Part shown: piece by piece, positions 38,803 to 49,532 of the stretch
Layout: each line of letters starts with the position of its first letter
Position numbering within the stretch: the stretch's first letter is position 1
NCBI RefSeq assembly: GCF_000427295.1
Contig: NZ_ATNM01000064.1
Span: forward strand, 62,001 to 126,000
Direction of reading: 5' to 3'
Length of the DNA stretch: 64,000 bases
Source: Cyclobacterium qasimii M12-11B
GTDB taxonomy: Bacteria > Bacteroidota > Bacteroidia > Cytophagales > Cyclobacteriaceae
Notes under the pieces: model-generated
Databases searched by the model: none
Seen by the model: only the letters and a program-made list of their open reading frames with translations
What the model was told of the DNA's origin: nothing
Translations under genes and position numbers: made by a program

Positions 38803-41454
38803 ATGCAAGCTTCTAATGAACAATTAGGTTTAAAAGCTGCGAATGACATTCCTGCAAGATTGGCCTATTGGGACAAAAATGAGGTATGCCGATTTGCCAA
38901 TGCAGCCTATTTAGAATGGTTCGGGAAAACCCAAGAGGATATAGTAAACAAGACGTCCATAAAGGAATTGCTGGGACCACTTTATGAAAAAAACCTGCCA
39001 TCCATAAGAGAAGTGCTTAAAGGGAAATCACAGCATTTTGAAAGTAAAACAGTAGGAGTTAACGGTGAAGAAACTTATTCAAAAACGACCTATACGCCAG
39101 ACATCCACAATGGAATCGTTAATGGATTTACCGCTCTTATAACCGACATTACAGATTACAAGCATTTAGAAATTTTACTGGGGAAATCGGAAAAACGATT
39201 TCGAGACATTCTACTGTCTGCACCAGAAGCTGGTGTAATATTTAATTCTTCAGGAAAGATTCAACTGGTAAATCAAAAGACCGAAGACATATTTGGCTTC
39301 TCAAAATCAGAGATGGTCGGAAAAGAAATAGCCTTTTTAATTCCTGATGAGGGAGGCACCGAAATCAAAATTCAAATTGATAAATATTTTGATGCTGTCG
39401 CCACTGATCCACTGGACAAAAACCTGAAATTGTATGGTAAAAGGAAAAACGGTGAAAAGTTTAGAGTAGAAGTAAGCCTAAGCCAAACCCAATCAGAGGA
39501 TGGAATTCTTGTAATGGCTGCCATTAGAGACATTACCGAAAGGGTAAAGATGGAAACAGAATTGGCAGAAAGCTACAAGCGAAATAGCATATTTATTCAA
39601 CAAGCGCCCAATGCCATTGCTATGTTTGATAAACAAATGCGCTATATGGCGGCATCTCAACAATGGATTGAAGATTATGGTTTACAAGGGAAAGAGATAA
39701 TTGGTCAATCTCATTATGACATTTTCCCTGAAATTGGAGAGGAATGGAAACAAAAGCACCAACGCTGCTTAAAAGGCGAAATAAATAAATGCGCTGAAGC
39801 ACCCTTTGATCGGGCTGATGGCTCCAGGCAATGGATAGCATGGGATGTCCGTCCATGGTATGTATCAGAAGACAACATAGGCGGTCTGCTTATGTATACC
39901 GCAGACGTTACGGCTATAAAAGAGAAGGAACAAGAGAAACAGCGGATTGAGGAAATTTTAGAGAAAACCAATACCATTGCTCGAATTGGAACCTGGGAGA
40001 TGAATTTGAACCAGGGAAAAATACTATGGAGTAGAATAACCCGGGAGATCCATGAAGCAGCTGATGATTTCGAGCCTGACCTGGCAACAGGTATAAATTT
40101 TTATAAGGAAGGAAAAACCCGGGACTTAATATCAAAAGCGGTTTCAGAAGCAATAGAAAAAGGCATCCCCTTTGATTTGGAACTAGAACTGGTCACTGCA
40201 AAAGGCAATACAGTGTGGGTTCGTTCCATAGGCCAATCGGCCTTTGTCAACGGGAAATGCCAACGCGTCTATGGTATCTTTCAAGACATCAGTTCAATCA
40301 AAAACGCCGAAATAGATTTAAACCGAGCCAATGAGGAATTAAAAGTCATCCTTAATTCTGATTCAGTCTCCATCATTGGAACTGACACATCAGGCTTGAT
40401 TACACATTTCAACTGTGGTGCAGAAAAAATGCTTCAATATTCTGGATCAGAAATGATAGGAAAGGAATCACCAGCAAGTATTCATGTTTCAGAAGAAGTG
40501 GCAAAGCTTGGAGAAGAATTGTCTACTCAACTGGGCCAGCAAATAACTGGATTCGATATTTTTGTAGAATGCGCCAAAAACAAGGCATTCAATACCCGTG
40601 AATGGACTTACATTAGAAAAGATGGATCAAAACTCATCGTCCTTTTGGTGATCACACCGCTAAAGAATCCTCAAGGAGAAATTTATGGTTTCTTAGGAAT
40701 AGGTACAGACATAAGTGAACGCGTAGAAAGTCAACAGAAACTAAAGGAGGCCAAGGAAAGCCTGGAGGTATTGACAGAGAAACTCACCTCTCAGAATACG
40801 CAACTCGCCAACTTTGCACACATTGCCTCTCATAACTTACGGGCTCCTGTGAGCAATCTGAATGCCCTTCTTCAATTTTATACCTCAAGCGAAGATGCAG
40901 AAATGAAAAATGCAATCATGAGCAACTTCGAGAAAGTCAGTCAGCACCTGACTACCACGCTCGACACGTTGGTAGATACGCTAAAGATTCAGGATGAAGG
41001 TTCTAAAAACATGGAAATCATGCATTTTGAGGACATTCTGGATAAAACCAAGGAAATACTGGTTGCCCATATTATGGAGTCAAAAGTTAAAATAACGGCA
41101 GATTTTTCGAAAGCACCCAAAATCACATTCAATCGCGTTTTCCTAGAAAGTATCTTTCTAAACCTGGTTGGCAATGCAATAAAGTATCGCTCTCCGGAAA
41201 GACTTCCAACCATAGAAATATTAACTGAAATTAGTTTTAACCGTCTTGTACTTACCATTACTGATAATGGTTTGGGTATAGACTTAAAGAAACACAGTAA
41301 AAACCTATTTGGTCTGCACAAGACATTTCACAAGCACGCTGAAGCAAAAGGCATAGGATTATTCCTGACAAAAAATCACGTTGAAGCTATGGGAGGAGCC
41401 ATCACCGTAAGAAGTGAAGTTGGAAAAGGCACCACCTTTATCGTGAAATTCTAA
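38803..41454 (+). CDS. Soluble multi-PAS sensor histidine kinase, copy 3
   Basis: The intact 883-aa third paralogue with the same layout: five PAS units, His677 in ASHNLRAPVSN, and ATPase boxes NLVGNAIKYRSP, DNGLGIDLKKH and GIGLFLTKNH. The second PAS domain is the most divergent from copies 1 and 2 (LLSAPEAGVIFNSSGKIQ instead of an APDAIIIVDSSGTIQ-type start). The identical length of all three copies shows that they diverged only by substitution. Immediately after the stop the repeat-rich half of the window begins. Confidence 0.93.
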   Translation: MQASNEQLGLKAANDIPARLAYWDKNEVCRFANAAYLEWFGKTQEDIVNKTSIKELLGPLYEKNLPSIREVLKGKSQHFESKTVGVNGEETYSKTTYTPDIHNGIVNGFTALITDITDYKHLEILLGKSEKRFRDILLSAPEAGVIFNSSGKIQLVNQKTEDIFGFSKSEMVGKEIAFLIPDEGGTEIKIQIDKYFDAVATDPLDKNLKLYGKRKNGEKFRVEVSLSQTQSEDGILVMAAIRDITERVKMETELAESYKRNSIFIQQAPNAIAMFDKQMRYMAASQQWIEDYGLQGKEIIGQSHYDIFPEIGEEWKQKHQRCLKGEINKCAEAPFDRADGSRQWIAWDVRPWYVSEDNIGGLLMYTADVTAIKEKEQEKQRIEEILEKTNTIARIGTWEMNLNQGKILWSRITREIHEAADDFEPDLATGINFYKEGKTRDLISKAVSEAIEKGIPFDLELELVTAKGNTVWVRSIGQSAFVNGKCQRVYGIFQDISSIKNAEIDLNRANEELKVILNSDSVSIIGTDTSGLITHFNCGAEKMLQYSGSEMIGKESPASIHVSEEVAKLGEELSTQLGQQITGFDIFVECAKNKAFNTREWTYIRKDGSKLIVLLVITPLKNPQGEIYGFLGIGTDISERVESQQKLKEAKESLEVLTEKLTSQNTQLANFAHIASHNLRAPVSNLNALLQFYTSSEDAEMKNAIMSNFEKVSQHLTTTLDTLVDTLKIQDEGSKNMEIMHFEDILDKTKEILVAHIMESKVKITADFSKAPKITFNRVFLESIFLNLVGNAIKYRSPERLPTIEILTEISFNRLVLTITDNGLGIDLKKHSKNLFGLHKTFHKHAEAKGIGLFLTKNHVEAMGGAITVRSEVGKGTTFIVKF

Positions 41455-42085
41455 GACTTCGGCTCCGCTGGCTTCGACAAGCTCAGTCACCGGAAATGTG
41501 TTACCGGCAGGCTGATCTAAGTTTAGCGAAGCATAACTTGGACCTAAAATGCAGAAAGTTTCCAAATTCATTTAAAAACCCAGCATTCCATCCACATAAA
41601 TTAATTAACGAAACCTATTCAATAGGAATGGGCTTCAGCCCATTTATTTAGGCAATGCTATTTCATCCGGCTTTAGCCAAAATTTGTAGAGAAAAACGAA
41701 TACCTATATACCATCAACCTAGATATGGGGCTTAATTAATCTTTTTAACCTTGAAAGGTGAAGATAGGGCTAAAGCCCCAAAACATGATAATACATTCTA
41801 ATCCCCCAGCTGAAGCTGGGGGCTATTGATATTTGGATATCAAACGATTGACAAATGATTTCATCATATGTATTGATGAACGAAACTCTCTCAATAGGAA
41901 AGGGCCTCAGCCCGTTTATAAAGGCAATGCCATTTTATCAGGCTTTAGCCAAAATTTAGAGAGAAAATGGGTTTTTTATAACCATACCTTTGCCTAAATA
42001 TCGGGCATGGAAACCTCAGACTTCGACAGGCTCAGCCACCGGTAAGGCCATCCCTTAGCTTGAACTTCTCCAATTGCACTCTTAT
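41455..42085 (+). repeat. Intergenic repeat block R1
   Basis: The block is built of short palindromes joined by conserved linkers: GGGCTTCAGCCC, CCGGCTTTAGCC, GGGCTAAAGCCCC, CCCCCAGCTGAAGCTGGGGG (41803-41822) and the word TTCGACAGGCTCAGCCACCGG split over several variants. About 500 bases (41514-42030) match block R2 (48594-49103) in the same orientation, so R1 and R2 bracket the FecR-SusC-SusD module. No transposase or ORF is present. Confidence 0.8.
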
Positions 42086-42285
42086 TACCTTATTTAATTG
42101 GCTCCCAAAACTGGGAAGTCAAAACTGTCATACCCTATGCCCTTTTCTTCTATCAGTATTTTTTTTGAGAATTAATTTGAAAAATTACAGCATTTAAACA
42201 GCTGATAATAAACCTCTTAAATTTTATTTTAAAAATTCTTCTAAATGCATTAAGTAAATCATCCTACTTATGTTTTAAATACTAA

Positions 42286-43297
42286 ATGCTTAATAATTTG
42301 AAGAAAGAATTAGTAATAAAATTTTTGAAGGGTGAGAGTTCACCTATTGAAGAGCAACGGATATTCCAATGGCTGGAAAATCCGGATGCATGGGAACGGT
42401 TTGAAAAATTGATGGAGGAACAATTTGAAAACCCCACCAAATCTGTTGATAACGGCACTGATTACACCCGCTTGCTGGGGAAAATTCACGAGCGAGTACT
42501 CCCTGCCACATCTGGTGACAAGCGTTCCTTTCAATTGGTTAGTTTAAAAAGTTTTAAGGTAGCCGCATCTCTGATTTTGGTCCTATTGGGCGGGTATTTT
42601 TTATCACAATCTGGTTTGAAAAGAAACGAAAAGACAATACCTCCATCCAATCCAATAAAATCCATTGAACGTATCACCGGTATCGGAGAAAAGCTAACGC
42701 TGACTATGCCGGATGGGACGAGAATAATTGTTAATTCAGAATCTGCCATACAATTCAATTCAGATTATGGGCGTATAGATCGAGTCGTAGCATTGAATGG
42801 AGAAGCTTATTTTGACGTAGTTCCGGATTCCTTGAAGCCATTTAAAGTTGAGGCCAATGGGGCCACTACCCTTGCCTTGGGTACGGCATTTAATATTTCA
42901 ACAAAGAACACCGGACACCAGGTTGCTTTGACTGAAGGCAGAGTGAAAGTAGAAGTAGGGAAGAATACAGTCCACCTGACTCCAGGCCAAATGGCGGTTT
43001 GGGACCCTGCCAAACAGGCCACTGAAATACAGATTCAAGATTTTAATGTAGAAAAAGTCACCGCATGGAAAGACGGTAGGCTCGCTTTTGAGAGAGAGTC
43101 CCTTGGTCGAATAATCGAAGACTTAGAAATTTGGTACGGGGTCACATTTAAAATAGACCCAAATTTGGATATAACACAGCGGATATCAGGCAGCTTTGAA
43201 AACAAAATTTAAAAACATACTCACCGGATTAAGCTTTTCCACAGCTTTTTCCTTTGAACTAAATGGAAAAAAAGTACACCTAACCAAACGCCTATGA
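42286..43297 (+). CDS. FecR-family anti-sigma factor (frameshifted near the end as written)
   Basis: A membrane anti-sigma factor. The cytoplasmic N-terminus (KFLKGESSPIEEQRIFQWLENPDAWERFE) is followed by one membrane segment (VAASLILVLLGGYFLSQSG) and the periplasmic FecR domain (LTMPDGTRIIVNSESAIQF, VALNGEAYFDV, GTAFNIST, LTPGQMAVWDP). As written it stops at 43212; removing one A near 43204-43207 continues as FKNILTGLSFSTAFSFELNGKKVHL to a stop at 43295-43297, giving 336 aa with the usual C-terminal domain. Normally an ECF sigma gene lies directly upstream; here only repeat block R1 is found. SusC and SusD follow. Confidence 0.88.
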
Positions 43298-43388
43298 ACT
43301 AGCAAAAAAAAGGGTAATCGCTCTGTCGCCAAATGAATGCATTTACCCTGAATGATTTTAAGCATTACACCTAAAAACTACAAAAATT

Positions 43389-46300
43389 ATGAGAACAAAA
43401 TTACTTTACCTTCTAAAAATGGTATCGAAAAACGTATTGTATGGACTGATAATTCAGTTCCTTCTTATGTCTACGTTAATGGCAACTGAAATCAGTGCTC
43501 AGATTAAACCGATAGATCAAACCTTTGTCCGATTGGCAAAGACAGAAGGCCAACTTCTTGAAATTTTCAAGGATATTGAGTCCAGAACGGATTACAGATT
43601 TGTATATCCCGCGGAAATAATTGAGGATAAATCCCAAATTACCGTTAAAACGCGACGACAATCGGTTAATGATATTTTGGTGGATGTCGGAACGGCTGCC
43701 AACTTACGGTTCAAGCAAGTGGATAATGCCATATATGTCGCAAAGCTTGAAAAGGCAGTTGATGAAGGGAAAATCGAAATTTCCATTGAAATGGCAGCAA
43801 TCAGTGGTAAAGTAACCGATGAGAATGGAGAACCCATTCCAGGGGCGACGATTTTGATCGAAGGCAAAAACACTGGTACCGCAACAGACATTGACGGTCG
43901 GTACCAAATCGATGTATCAGAGGGAGATGTACTTGTTTTTTCCTTCATCGGTTATAACAGCCAAAGAATAGTTGTAGGAAATCAGCAGACAATCGATATC
44001 GTGTTATTGGAAGATACTTCCTCACTGGATGAGGTAGTAGTGATAGGCTATGGAACCCAGAAAAAAGTAAATTTAACTGGAGCTGTGTCTACGATTAATG
44101 TAGGGAAAGAAGCAGAGACTCGGCCAATTACTTCCCTATCTGCGGGTCTTTCAGGTTTGGCTGCGGGCTTACATGTAAATCAAGGTAGCGGTCGTCCGGG
44201 AAATGATGGCGCTACACTTAGGATACGTGGACAAGGCACGCTTAACAATGCCAATCCATTGGTGATAATTGATGGCGCTATTGGCAATATGAATCACCTT
44301 AATCCTCAGGATGTTGAAAGCATATCCGTTTTGAAAGATGCGGCTTCTGCTGCTATTTATGGATCGAGAGCGGCAAATGGCGTTATTCTAATAACTACAA
44401 AGCAAGGATCATCTGGAGAATTCAAGGTTAATTACAATACTTTTTTCTCGTCAGCACAGCCATCCAATGTAGTAGAGACTGTTTCGAACTATGCCAATTA
44501 CATGGAACTGATAAACGAAGGGTTTAGCAATTCCGACCCAAATGCAAATCCTATTTTTTCTCAGGAGAAAATAAATGAATGGCGCAATAATGAGGGTGGT
44601 GATCCATTGAAATACCCAAACACGCAATGGGTCGATGAGGTTTTTCAGAAAAACATCGTCCAGAACCACAACCTTTCATTCTCAGGAGGTAGTGAAACAA
44701 TTAAGTTTTTTGGGTCTTTTGGTTATTTAGACAATCCAGGGATCATTGAGCGGTCAGGATATGAAAGATATACCGCCAGGATAAACCTGGAGGCGGAATT
44801 AAAGCCATGGTTGACTTTAGGTACGCAACTAAATGGAGTCGTAGCGAATACCGACATCGGCACGAATCAAATAAATTCCGTTTTCACTTATGCGGGAGCA
44901 AGTACTCCAGGGATGATACTTCGTTCTCCGGATGGACGTTATGGAGGGCCAAACAATCCAGAAGATGATCCTCAATCAAATAACGTTTTGCATAATCTCA
45001 ACAGTCAAATGGGAGACATCAAACACAACAAGCTGAGTTCTCGATTTTACGGGAAATTACGACCTATTAAAGGCCTGAGTGTTGAAGGATCGTTTAACTA
45101 TACCTTAGACGACTACATGGAGTATGCACAGCCGGTATTTAATAATAGATGGGATTTTTACACGAATACCATTTCACGAAATGCGGTAGGCAGAACCTCT
45201 GTGAGGTATGAGAACACGAAAGATTACAATTATTTTATGGATGGGCTAGTCCGATATGATGGTGAAGCAGCAGGTAAATTAACCTACAATCTGATGGCTG
45301 GGGCTAGTCAGGAATACTATAAAAACGCATGGTTTCAAGCAAGCAAATTTGATTTAATAGACCCTGCTTTGAGTGTACTGGATGCCGCTACCTTAGATGC
45401 TGCTGCCAATGGCAATGCATCTGATTGGTCGATGCGGTCCTTCTTTGGTAGAATGAACCTTGGATGGGATGATAAATATTTATTCGAAGCCAATATACGA
45501 CGAGACGGAACTTCCAGGTTCGCAAAAGGCTCCAGAAGATGGGGTGTCTTCCCTTCATTTTCCGCAGGGTGGAGAATCTCTGAAGAAGATTTCTTCAATG
45601 CATCCTGGCTTCCTAATCTAAAAGTCAGGGCTTCCTATGGTTCATTGGGAAACAACGCTGTGGGTAACTACGAGTATCAAGCGGTTTATGATGCGGCAAA
45701 TTATGTACTGAATAATAGCCTGTATGTAGGTTTTGCCCAGACGGCATTATCAAATGCGGCACTCACTTGGGAAAGCACCTATATATCAAACATTGGTTTA
45801 GATTTTGATTTGTTTGATTTTAAGTTTGGAGGCTCTATTGAGGCGTTCGACAAGGTCACGAAAAACATCTTAATCGATTTGCCTGCTCCTTTAGTGGTAG
45901 GAAATGCCAGTATTCCAAAACAGAATGCTGCCGAAGTCCAAAACCGAGGTATAGAACTCAATTTAAATTACCGTGACCAAGTCGGAGAATTTGAATACAG
46001 AATTGGAGGTAACTTCACATTTGTGGATAACCGCGTCACTCGCTACAAAGGCGATGAGCGTACCATCAGCGGGAGTAACCTAATTCAGGAGGGCTACGCC
46101 ATCAATACCCAATACATTTTAAAAACAAATAGACTGATTCAAACGCAGGCAGACCTTGATTTGGTTTCGCAGATGATCGCAGACGCGCCAATTGATCCAA
46201 GTACTGGCAATCAAAGAAACCCATTTGCGGCATACGGAACACCCACATTAGGTGATTTCTTATATGAAGACACCAATGCTGACGGCCTGATTAATGACGA

Positions 46301-46799
46301 AGACCGAGTGGCCGTGGGTCATGGGACTGCCCCACGTGTTTCCTACGGCATTAACCTTGGATTTAACTGGAAGGGATTTGACTTTTCGGCCTTACTTCAG
46401 GGAACTTCAGGACTACAATCCATATGGAACGACCTTTACCATACCACAGGAGTAAGATGGGGATACCAGGTGAATCAGGAGATCGCAGAGGAAAGATGGT
46501 ATGAAGGAAGAACTGATGCTACTTACCCAAGGTTATTGAACTATGTAGACACAAGAAATCTGCGTGCAAGTGATTTCTGGTTACAAAACAAAGCGTATAT
46601 GCGTTTGAAGAATGTTCAGCTTGGCTATACTATTCCTAGAGAGGTAACCCAGAGGTTTAAGATTGAGACTTTCAGGGTTTACGGTAGCCTAGAAAATTAC
46701 CTAACATTTACTCAATATAAAGGGTTTGATCCTGAAGTAAGTGGAACGCAGTATCCAACGCTAAAACAGGCATTGTTAGGACTTAATATATCATTTTAA
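43389..46799 (+). CDS. SusC/RagA-family TonB-dependent transporter with STN domain
   Basis: A 1136-aa outer-membrane transporter. After the signal peptide (LLMSTLMATEISAQ) come an STN/secretin-like domain (LLEIFKDIESRTDYRFVYP, about 50-115), a carboxypeptidase-D-like domain (ISGKVTDENGEPIPGATILIEG), the TonB-box/plug region (DEVVVIGYGTQKKVNLTGAVS, LRIRGQGTLNNANPLVIIDG, AASAAIYGSRAANGVILITT) and the 22-strand barrel ending LLGLNISF. The STN domain marks a transducing type that signals through the upstream FecR to an ECF sigma. Energy comes from TonB-ExbBD encoded elsewhere. The substrate is unknown. SusD starts 14 bases downstream. Confidence 0.95.
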   Translation: MRTKLLYLLKMVSKNVLYGLIIQFLLMSTLMATEISAQIKPIDQTFVRLAKTEGQLLEIFKDIESRTDYRFVYPAEIIEDKSQITVKTRRQSVNDILVDVGTAANLRFKQVDNAIYVAKLEKAVDEGKIEISIEMAAISGKVTDENGEPIPGATILIEGKNTGTATDIDGRYQIDVSEGDVLVFSFIGYNSQRIVVGNQQTIDIVLLEDTSSLDEVVVIGYGTQKKVNLTGAVSTINVGKEAETRPITSLSAGLSGLAAGLHVNQGSGRPGNDGATLRIRGQGTLNNANPLVIIDGAIGNMNHLNPQDVESISVLKDAASAAIYGSRAANGVILITTKQGSSGEFKVNYNTFFSSAQPSNVVETVSNYANYMELINEGFSNSDPNANPIFSQEKINEWRNNEGGDPLKYPNTQWVDEVFQKNIVQNHNLSFSGGSETIKFFGSFGYLDNPGIIERSGYERYTARINLEAELKPWLTLGTQLNGVVANTDIGTNQINSVFTYAGASTPGMILRSPDGRYGGPNNPEDDPQSNNVLHNLNSQMGDIKHNKLSSRFYGKLRPIKGLSVEGSFNYTLDDYMEYAQPVFNNRWDFYTNTISRNAVGRTSVRYENTKDYNYFMDGLVRYDGEAAGKLTYNLMAGASQEYYKNAWFQASKFDLIDPALSVLDAATLDAAANGNASDWSMRSFFGRMNLGWDDKYLFEANIRRDGTSRFAKGSRRWGVFPSFSAGWRISEEDFFNASWLPNLKVRASYGSLGNNAVGNYEYQAVYDAANYVLNNSLYVGFAQTALSNAALTWESTYISNIGLDFDLFDFKFGGSIEAFDKVTKNILIDLPAPLVVGNASIPKQNAAEVQNRGIELNLNYRDQVGEFEYRIGGNFTFVDNRVTRYKGDERTISGSNLIQEGYAINTQYILKTNRLIQTQADLDLVSQMIADAPIDPSTGNQRNPFAAYGTPTLGDFLYEDTNADGLINDEDRVAVGHGTAPRVSYGINLGFNWKGFDFSALLQGTSGLQSIWNDLYHTTGVRWGYQVNQEIAEERWYEGRTDATYPRLLNYVDTRNLRASDFWLQNKAYMRLKNVQLGYTIPREVTQRFKIETFRVYGSLENYLTFTQYKGFDPEVSGTQYPTLKQALLGLNISF

Positions 46800-46813
46800 A
46801 AATTCAGAAGAAG

Positions 46814-48515
46814 ATGAAAAATATATGGATTTTACTTTCGGCAATGATCTTGGGCGGGTGTTACGAAATGGATACCCAGCCATACGATAAGGTAAGCGCA
46901 GGAAGCTTTTGGAGCACCGAAGAGCATGCCTTGCAGGGTGTATTGGGGGTTTATGCCGACATGAAGGACGCCAATCTTTTTGGATTGTACAATATGTTTG
47001 ATAATGCCTCTGACATTGGAGTAGGTTATGATGGTCAAGGCCTTGGCGACATTATTAATGGCAATTTTACCGATCGGTCTGGAACAATAGTGAATAGATG
47101 GAGACGTGGGTTTGATGGAATCCAAAGGGCAAACACGGTCATTAGAAATGTTAATGAGATGGAAATCTCAGAAGAGGTCCAATCGACAGTGATTGGGGAA
47201 GCTAAATTTCTAAGGGCATATTTTTATTTCCATCTTTTAAACCTATTCGGTGGAGTACCAATTTATGATGAAAGTATCGATTTAAACCAGGGATTTTAAT
47301 CAACTGGTTTCCCCCCGAAGTAGTGAAGATGAGGTGCGTGCCTTTATAATTGATGATCTCAATGATGCAATCAACCGCTTACCTGTATCTTATCCGACAG
47401 AATATTATGGTCGCGCCACAAAAGGTGCTGCTACTGCTCTTAGGGGTAAGGTGTATTTATTCAATCAAGAATGGGAAAAGGCGGTTGAAGACTTTGAGGA
47501 CGTCGTATATAATACCAGAAACAACTATGCTTATTCACTACATTCAAGTTATTCTGAATTGTTTAAGCCAGAAGGCCATTCCAGTGACGAGATGATTTTT
47601 GCTATCCAAAATAAAGGAGGGGTAGGCTTTGATTACGGTATGCCTTTAGCATTTTATCTTGGTACAAGATCTACTTTTGGGTCATGCTGGAACAATGGTA
47701 TGCCAAGTACAACTCTAGCGGATATGTATGAGAATCTAGATGGTTCTCCTTTTAGTTGGGAAGATCATTTCCCCGGGTTTGAATCAGACAATTCAGTTAA
47801 GGAATCTGTTTTTCTTGCTACTCATAACTCAGGAGAATTTACCTCTTTGCCTGACACGACTAAATTGGGGGAAATTTATAGAAACCGTGATCCTCGACTG
47901 ATGCAGAGTTTAGTAGTACCTTATTCCTGGCAGCTTGGTTGGAATGCAAATCAACCTAGGAATATGCAACTCGTTATCGCCACTGGTGTCAATGAGAACT
48001 TTGGACAAATAAGAAACAATAGAGGATGGCAAACCTACGTCTGGCGAAAATTTGTCCCAGAAGGAAACATGAACGGTGATCTTACCAATCGTGCGCATAC
48101 ACCTATTAATTTTCCTATGATTAGGTTGGCAGATGTGATGCTGATGCTAGCTGAAGCATACAATGAAACCAATGCCACGGTTAAAGCAATCACTGAGATT
48201 AACAAAGTACGGGAGCGATCTGGAATGCCAGGTTTAAACTCCGGGCATCCATCTCTTGTTGTATCCAGCTCAGATGAAGTGAAAGATCGGATAATTCATG
48301 AAAGAGCCGTTGAATTGGCAGGTGAAGGGCATCGGTATTTTGACCTTAAGCGTTGGGGCTTATTGAATCAATACACTGATGGTGTTATAGAGAAGGGAAT
48401 CACTGGATCCAACCTTGTTACCAGAGGATTTCAAGATCGGCATGTAATTTGGCCAATTCCAGCACAGGAAATTGAAATCAACTCAACCTTGACCCAAAAT
48501 CCTGGTTGGGAATAA
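46814..48515 (+). CDS. SusD/RagB-family lipoprotein, partner of the upstream SusC (frameshifted as written)
   Basis: The surface glycan-binding lipoprotein of this Sus pair. The signal is WILLSAMILGGC (Cys16); the N-terminal part includes GEAKFLRAYFYFHLLNLFGGVPIYDE. The frame stops at 47299 and resumes from about 47285 in the +1 frame; dropping one A near 47284-47286 reads DLTRDFNQLVSPRSSEDEVRAFIIDDL, the normal SusD sequence here, and gives 566 aa. The C-terminal half has FPMIRLADVMLMLAEAYNE, RVRERSGMPGL-type helix (INKVRERSGMPGL), HERAVELAGEGHRYFDLKRWG and the ending HVIWPIPAQEIEINSTLTQNPGW. A hairpin terminator follows. Confidence 0.9.
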
Positions 48516-48538
48516 TTAATAAATAAACATAGATTTTA

Positions 48539-48584
48539 CACCCGGCATGCCTTAACCATAGGCAATAATGCCGGGTGTTTTTAT
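48539..48584 (+). terminator. Rho-independent terminator after the SusD gene
   Basis: CACCCGGCAT pairs perfectly with ATGCCGGGTG (10 bp), with a further small GCC/GGC pairing in the loop and a T-rich tail. It ends the FecR-SusC-SusD transcript. Confidence 0.88.
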
Positions 48585-48589
48585 TTTTA

Positions 48590-49430
48590 ATCTGGTCTAA
48601 GTATAGCGAAGCGTAACTTGGACCTAGAATGCTTAAAGTTTTCAAATTCATTTAAAAACCCAGCATTCCATCCAAATAAATTGATTAACAAAACCTATTC
48701 AATAGGAATGGGCTTCAGCCCATTTATTTAGGCGATACCATTTCATCCGGCTTTAGCCGAAATTTTGACAGAAAAACGAATACCTATTTAATATACCATC
48801 AACCTAGATATAGGGCTTAATTAATCTTTTTAACCTTGAAAGGTTAAGATTGGGCTAAAGCCCCAAGACATGATAATACATTCTAATCCCCCAGCTGAAG
48901 CTGGGGGCTATTGAAATATGATTATCAAACGATTGACAAATAAATTCATCACCTGTATTGATGAACGAAACTCCCTCAATAGGAACGGGCTTCAGCCCTT
49001 TATTAAGGCCATGTTCCATTTCTTGGCTTTAGCCGAAATTTAGAAAACAAAAGGGTTTATTATCATTATTCCTTTGCCCAAATATCGGGCATGGAAACCT
49101 CAGTCTTCGACTCCGATCTGGTCTAAGTATAGCGAAGCGTAACTTGGACCTAGAATGCTGAAAGTTTTCAACTTTCGTTAAATAGCCTAGCTTTCCATCC
49201 ACATAAATGGACTGATAAAACCAATTCAATAGGAATGGGCAATGCCATTTCATCCGGCTTTAGCCGAAACTCAGGGAGAAAATGGTCGTTAATAATTATG
49301 GCTTTACCTAAAAATCGGGTCTGGAAACCTAAGACTTCGGCTCCGCTCAGTCACCGGTAATGTGTTTTCGTTTTGGCTAAAGCCCCTAGAATAGACAATC
49401 CAATTCAATCAATAGATTGAAGAGCTATTG
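48590..49430 (+). repeat. Intergenic repeat block R2
   Basis: This is the longest repeat block, made of one nearly complete unit (48594-49103) and a second, internally deleted unit (49120-49410) starting with the same words TCTGGTCTAAGTATAGCGAA. It carries the same palindromes as R1. Its 48852-49103 segment is repeated almost perfectly in block R3, on the other side of the mer operon. Confidence 0.8.
48852..49103 (+). repeat. 252-bp direct repeat, left copy (flanks mer operon)
   Basis: It runs from GGGCTAAAGCCCC to GGCATGGAAACCTCAG. Read base by base it matches 52434-52685 over 252 positions with one difference (C versus T in CATCACCTG/CATCATCTG), in the same orientation and with no gaps. 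Confidence 0.9.
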
Positions 49431-49532
49431 CCAATTTCGGGTTTAATAGCGTTATGCTTACTCACTGCTTCCAGCCATACTTTTAATAAGGTAATAACTA
49501 GCCAATGAAACCGAATGTCTCATTGGATTGGA

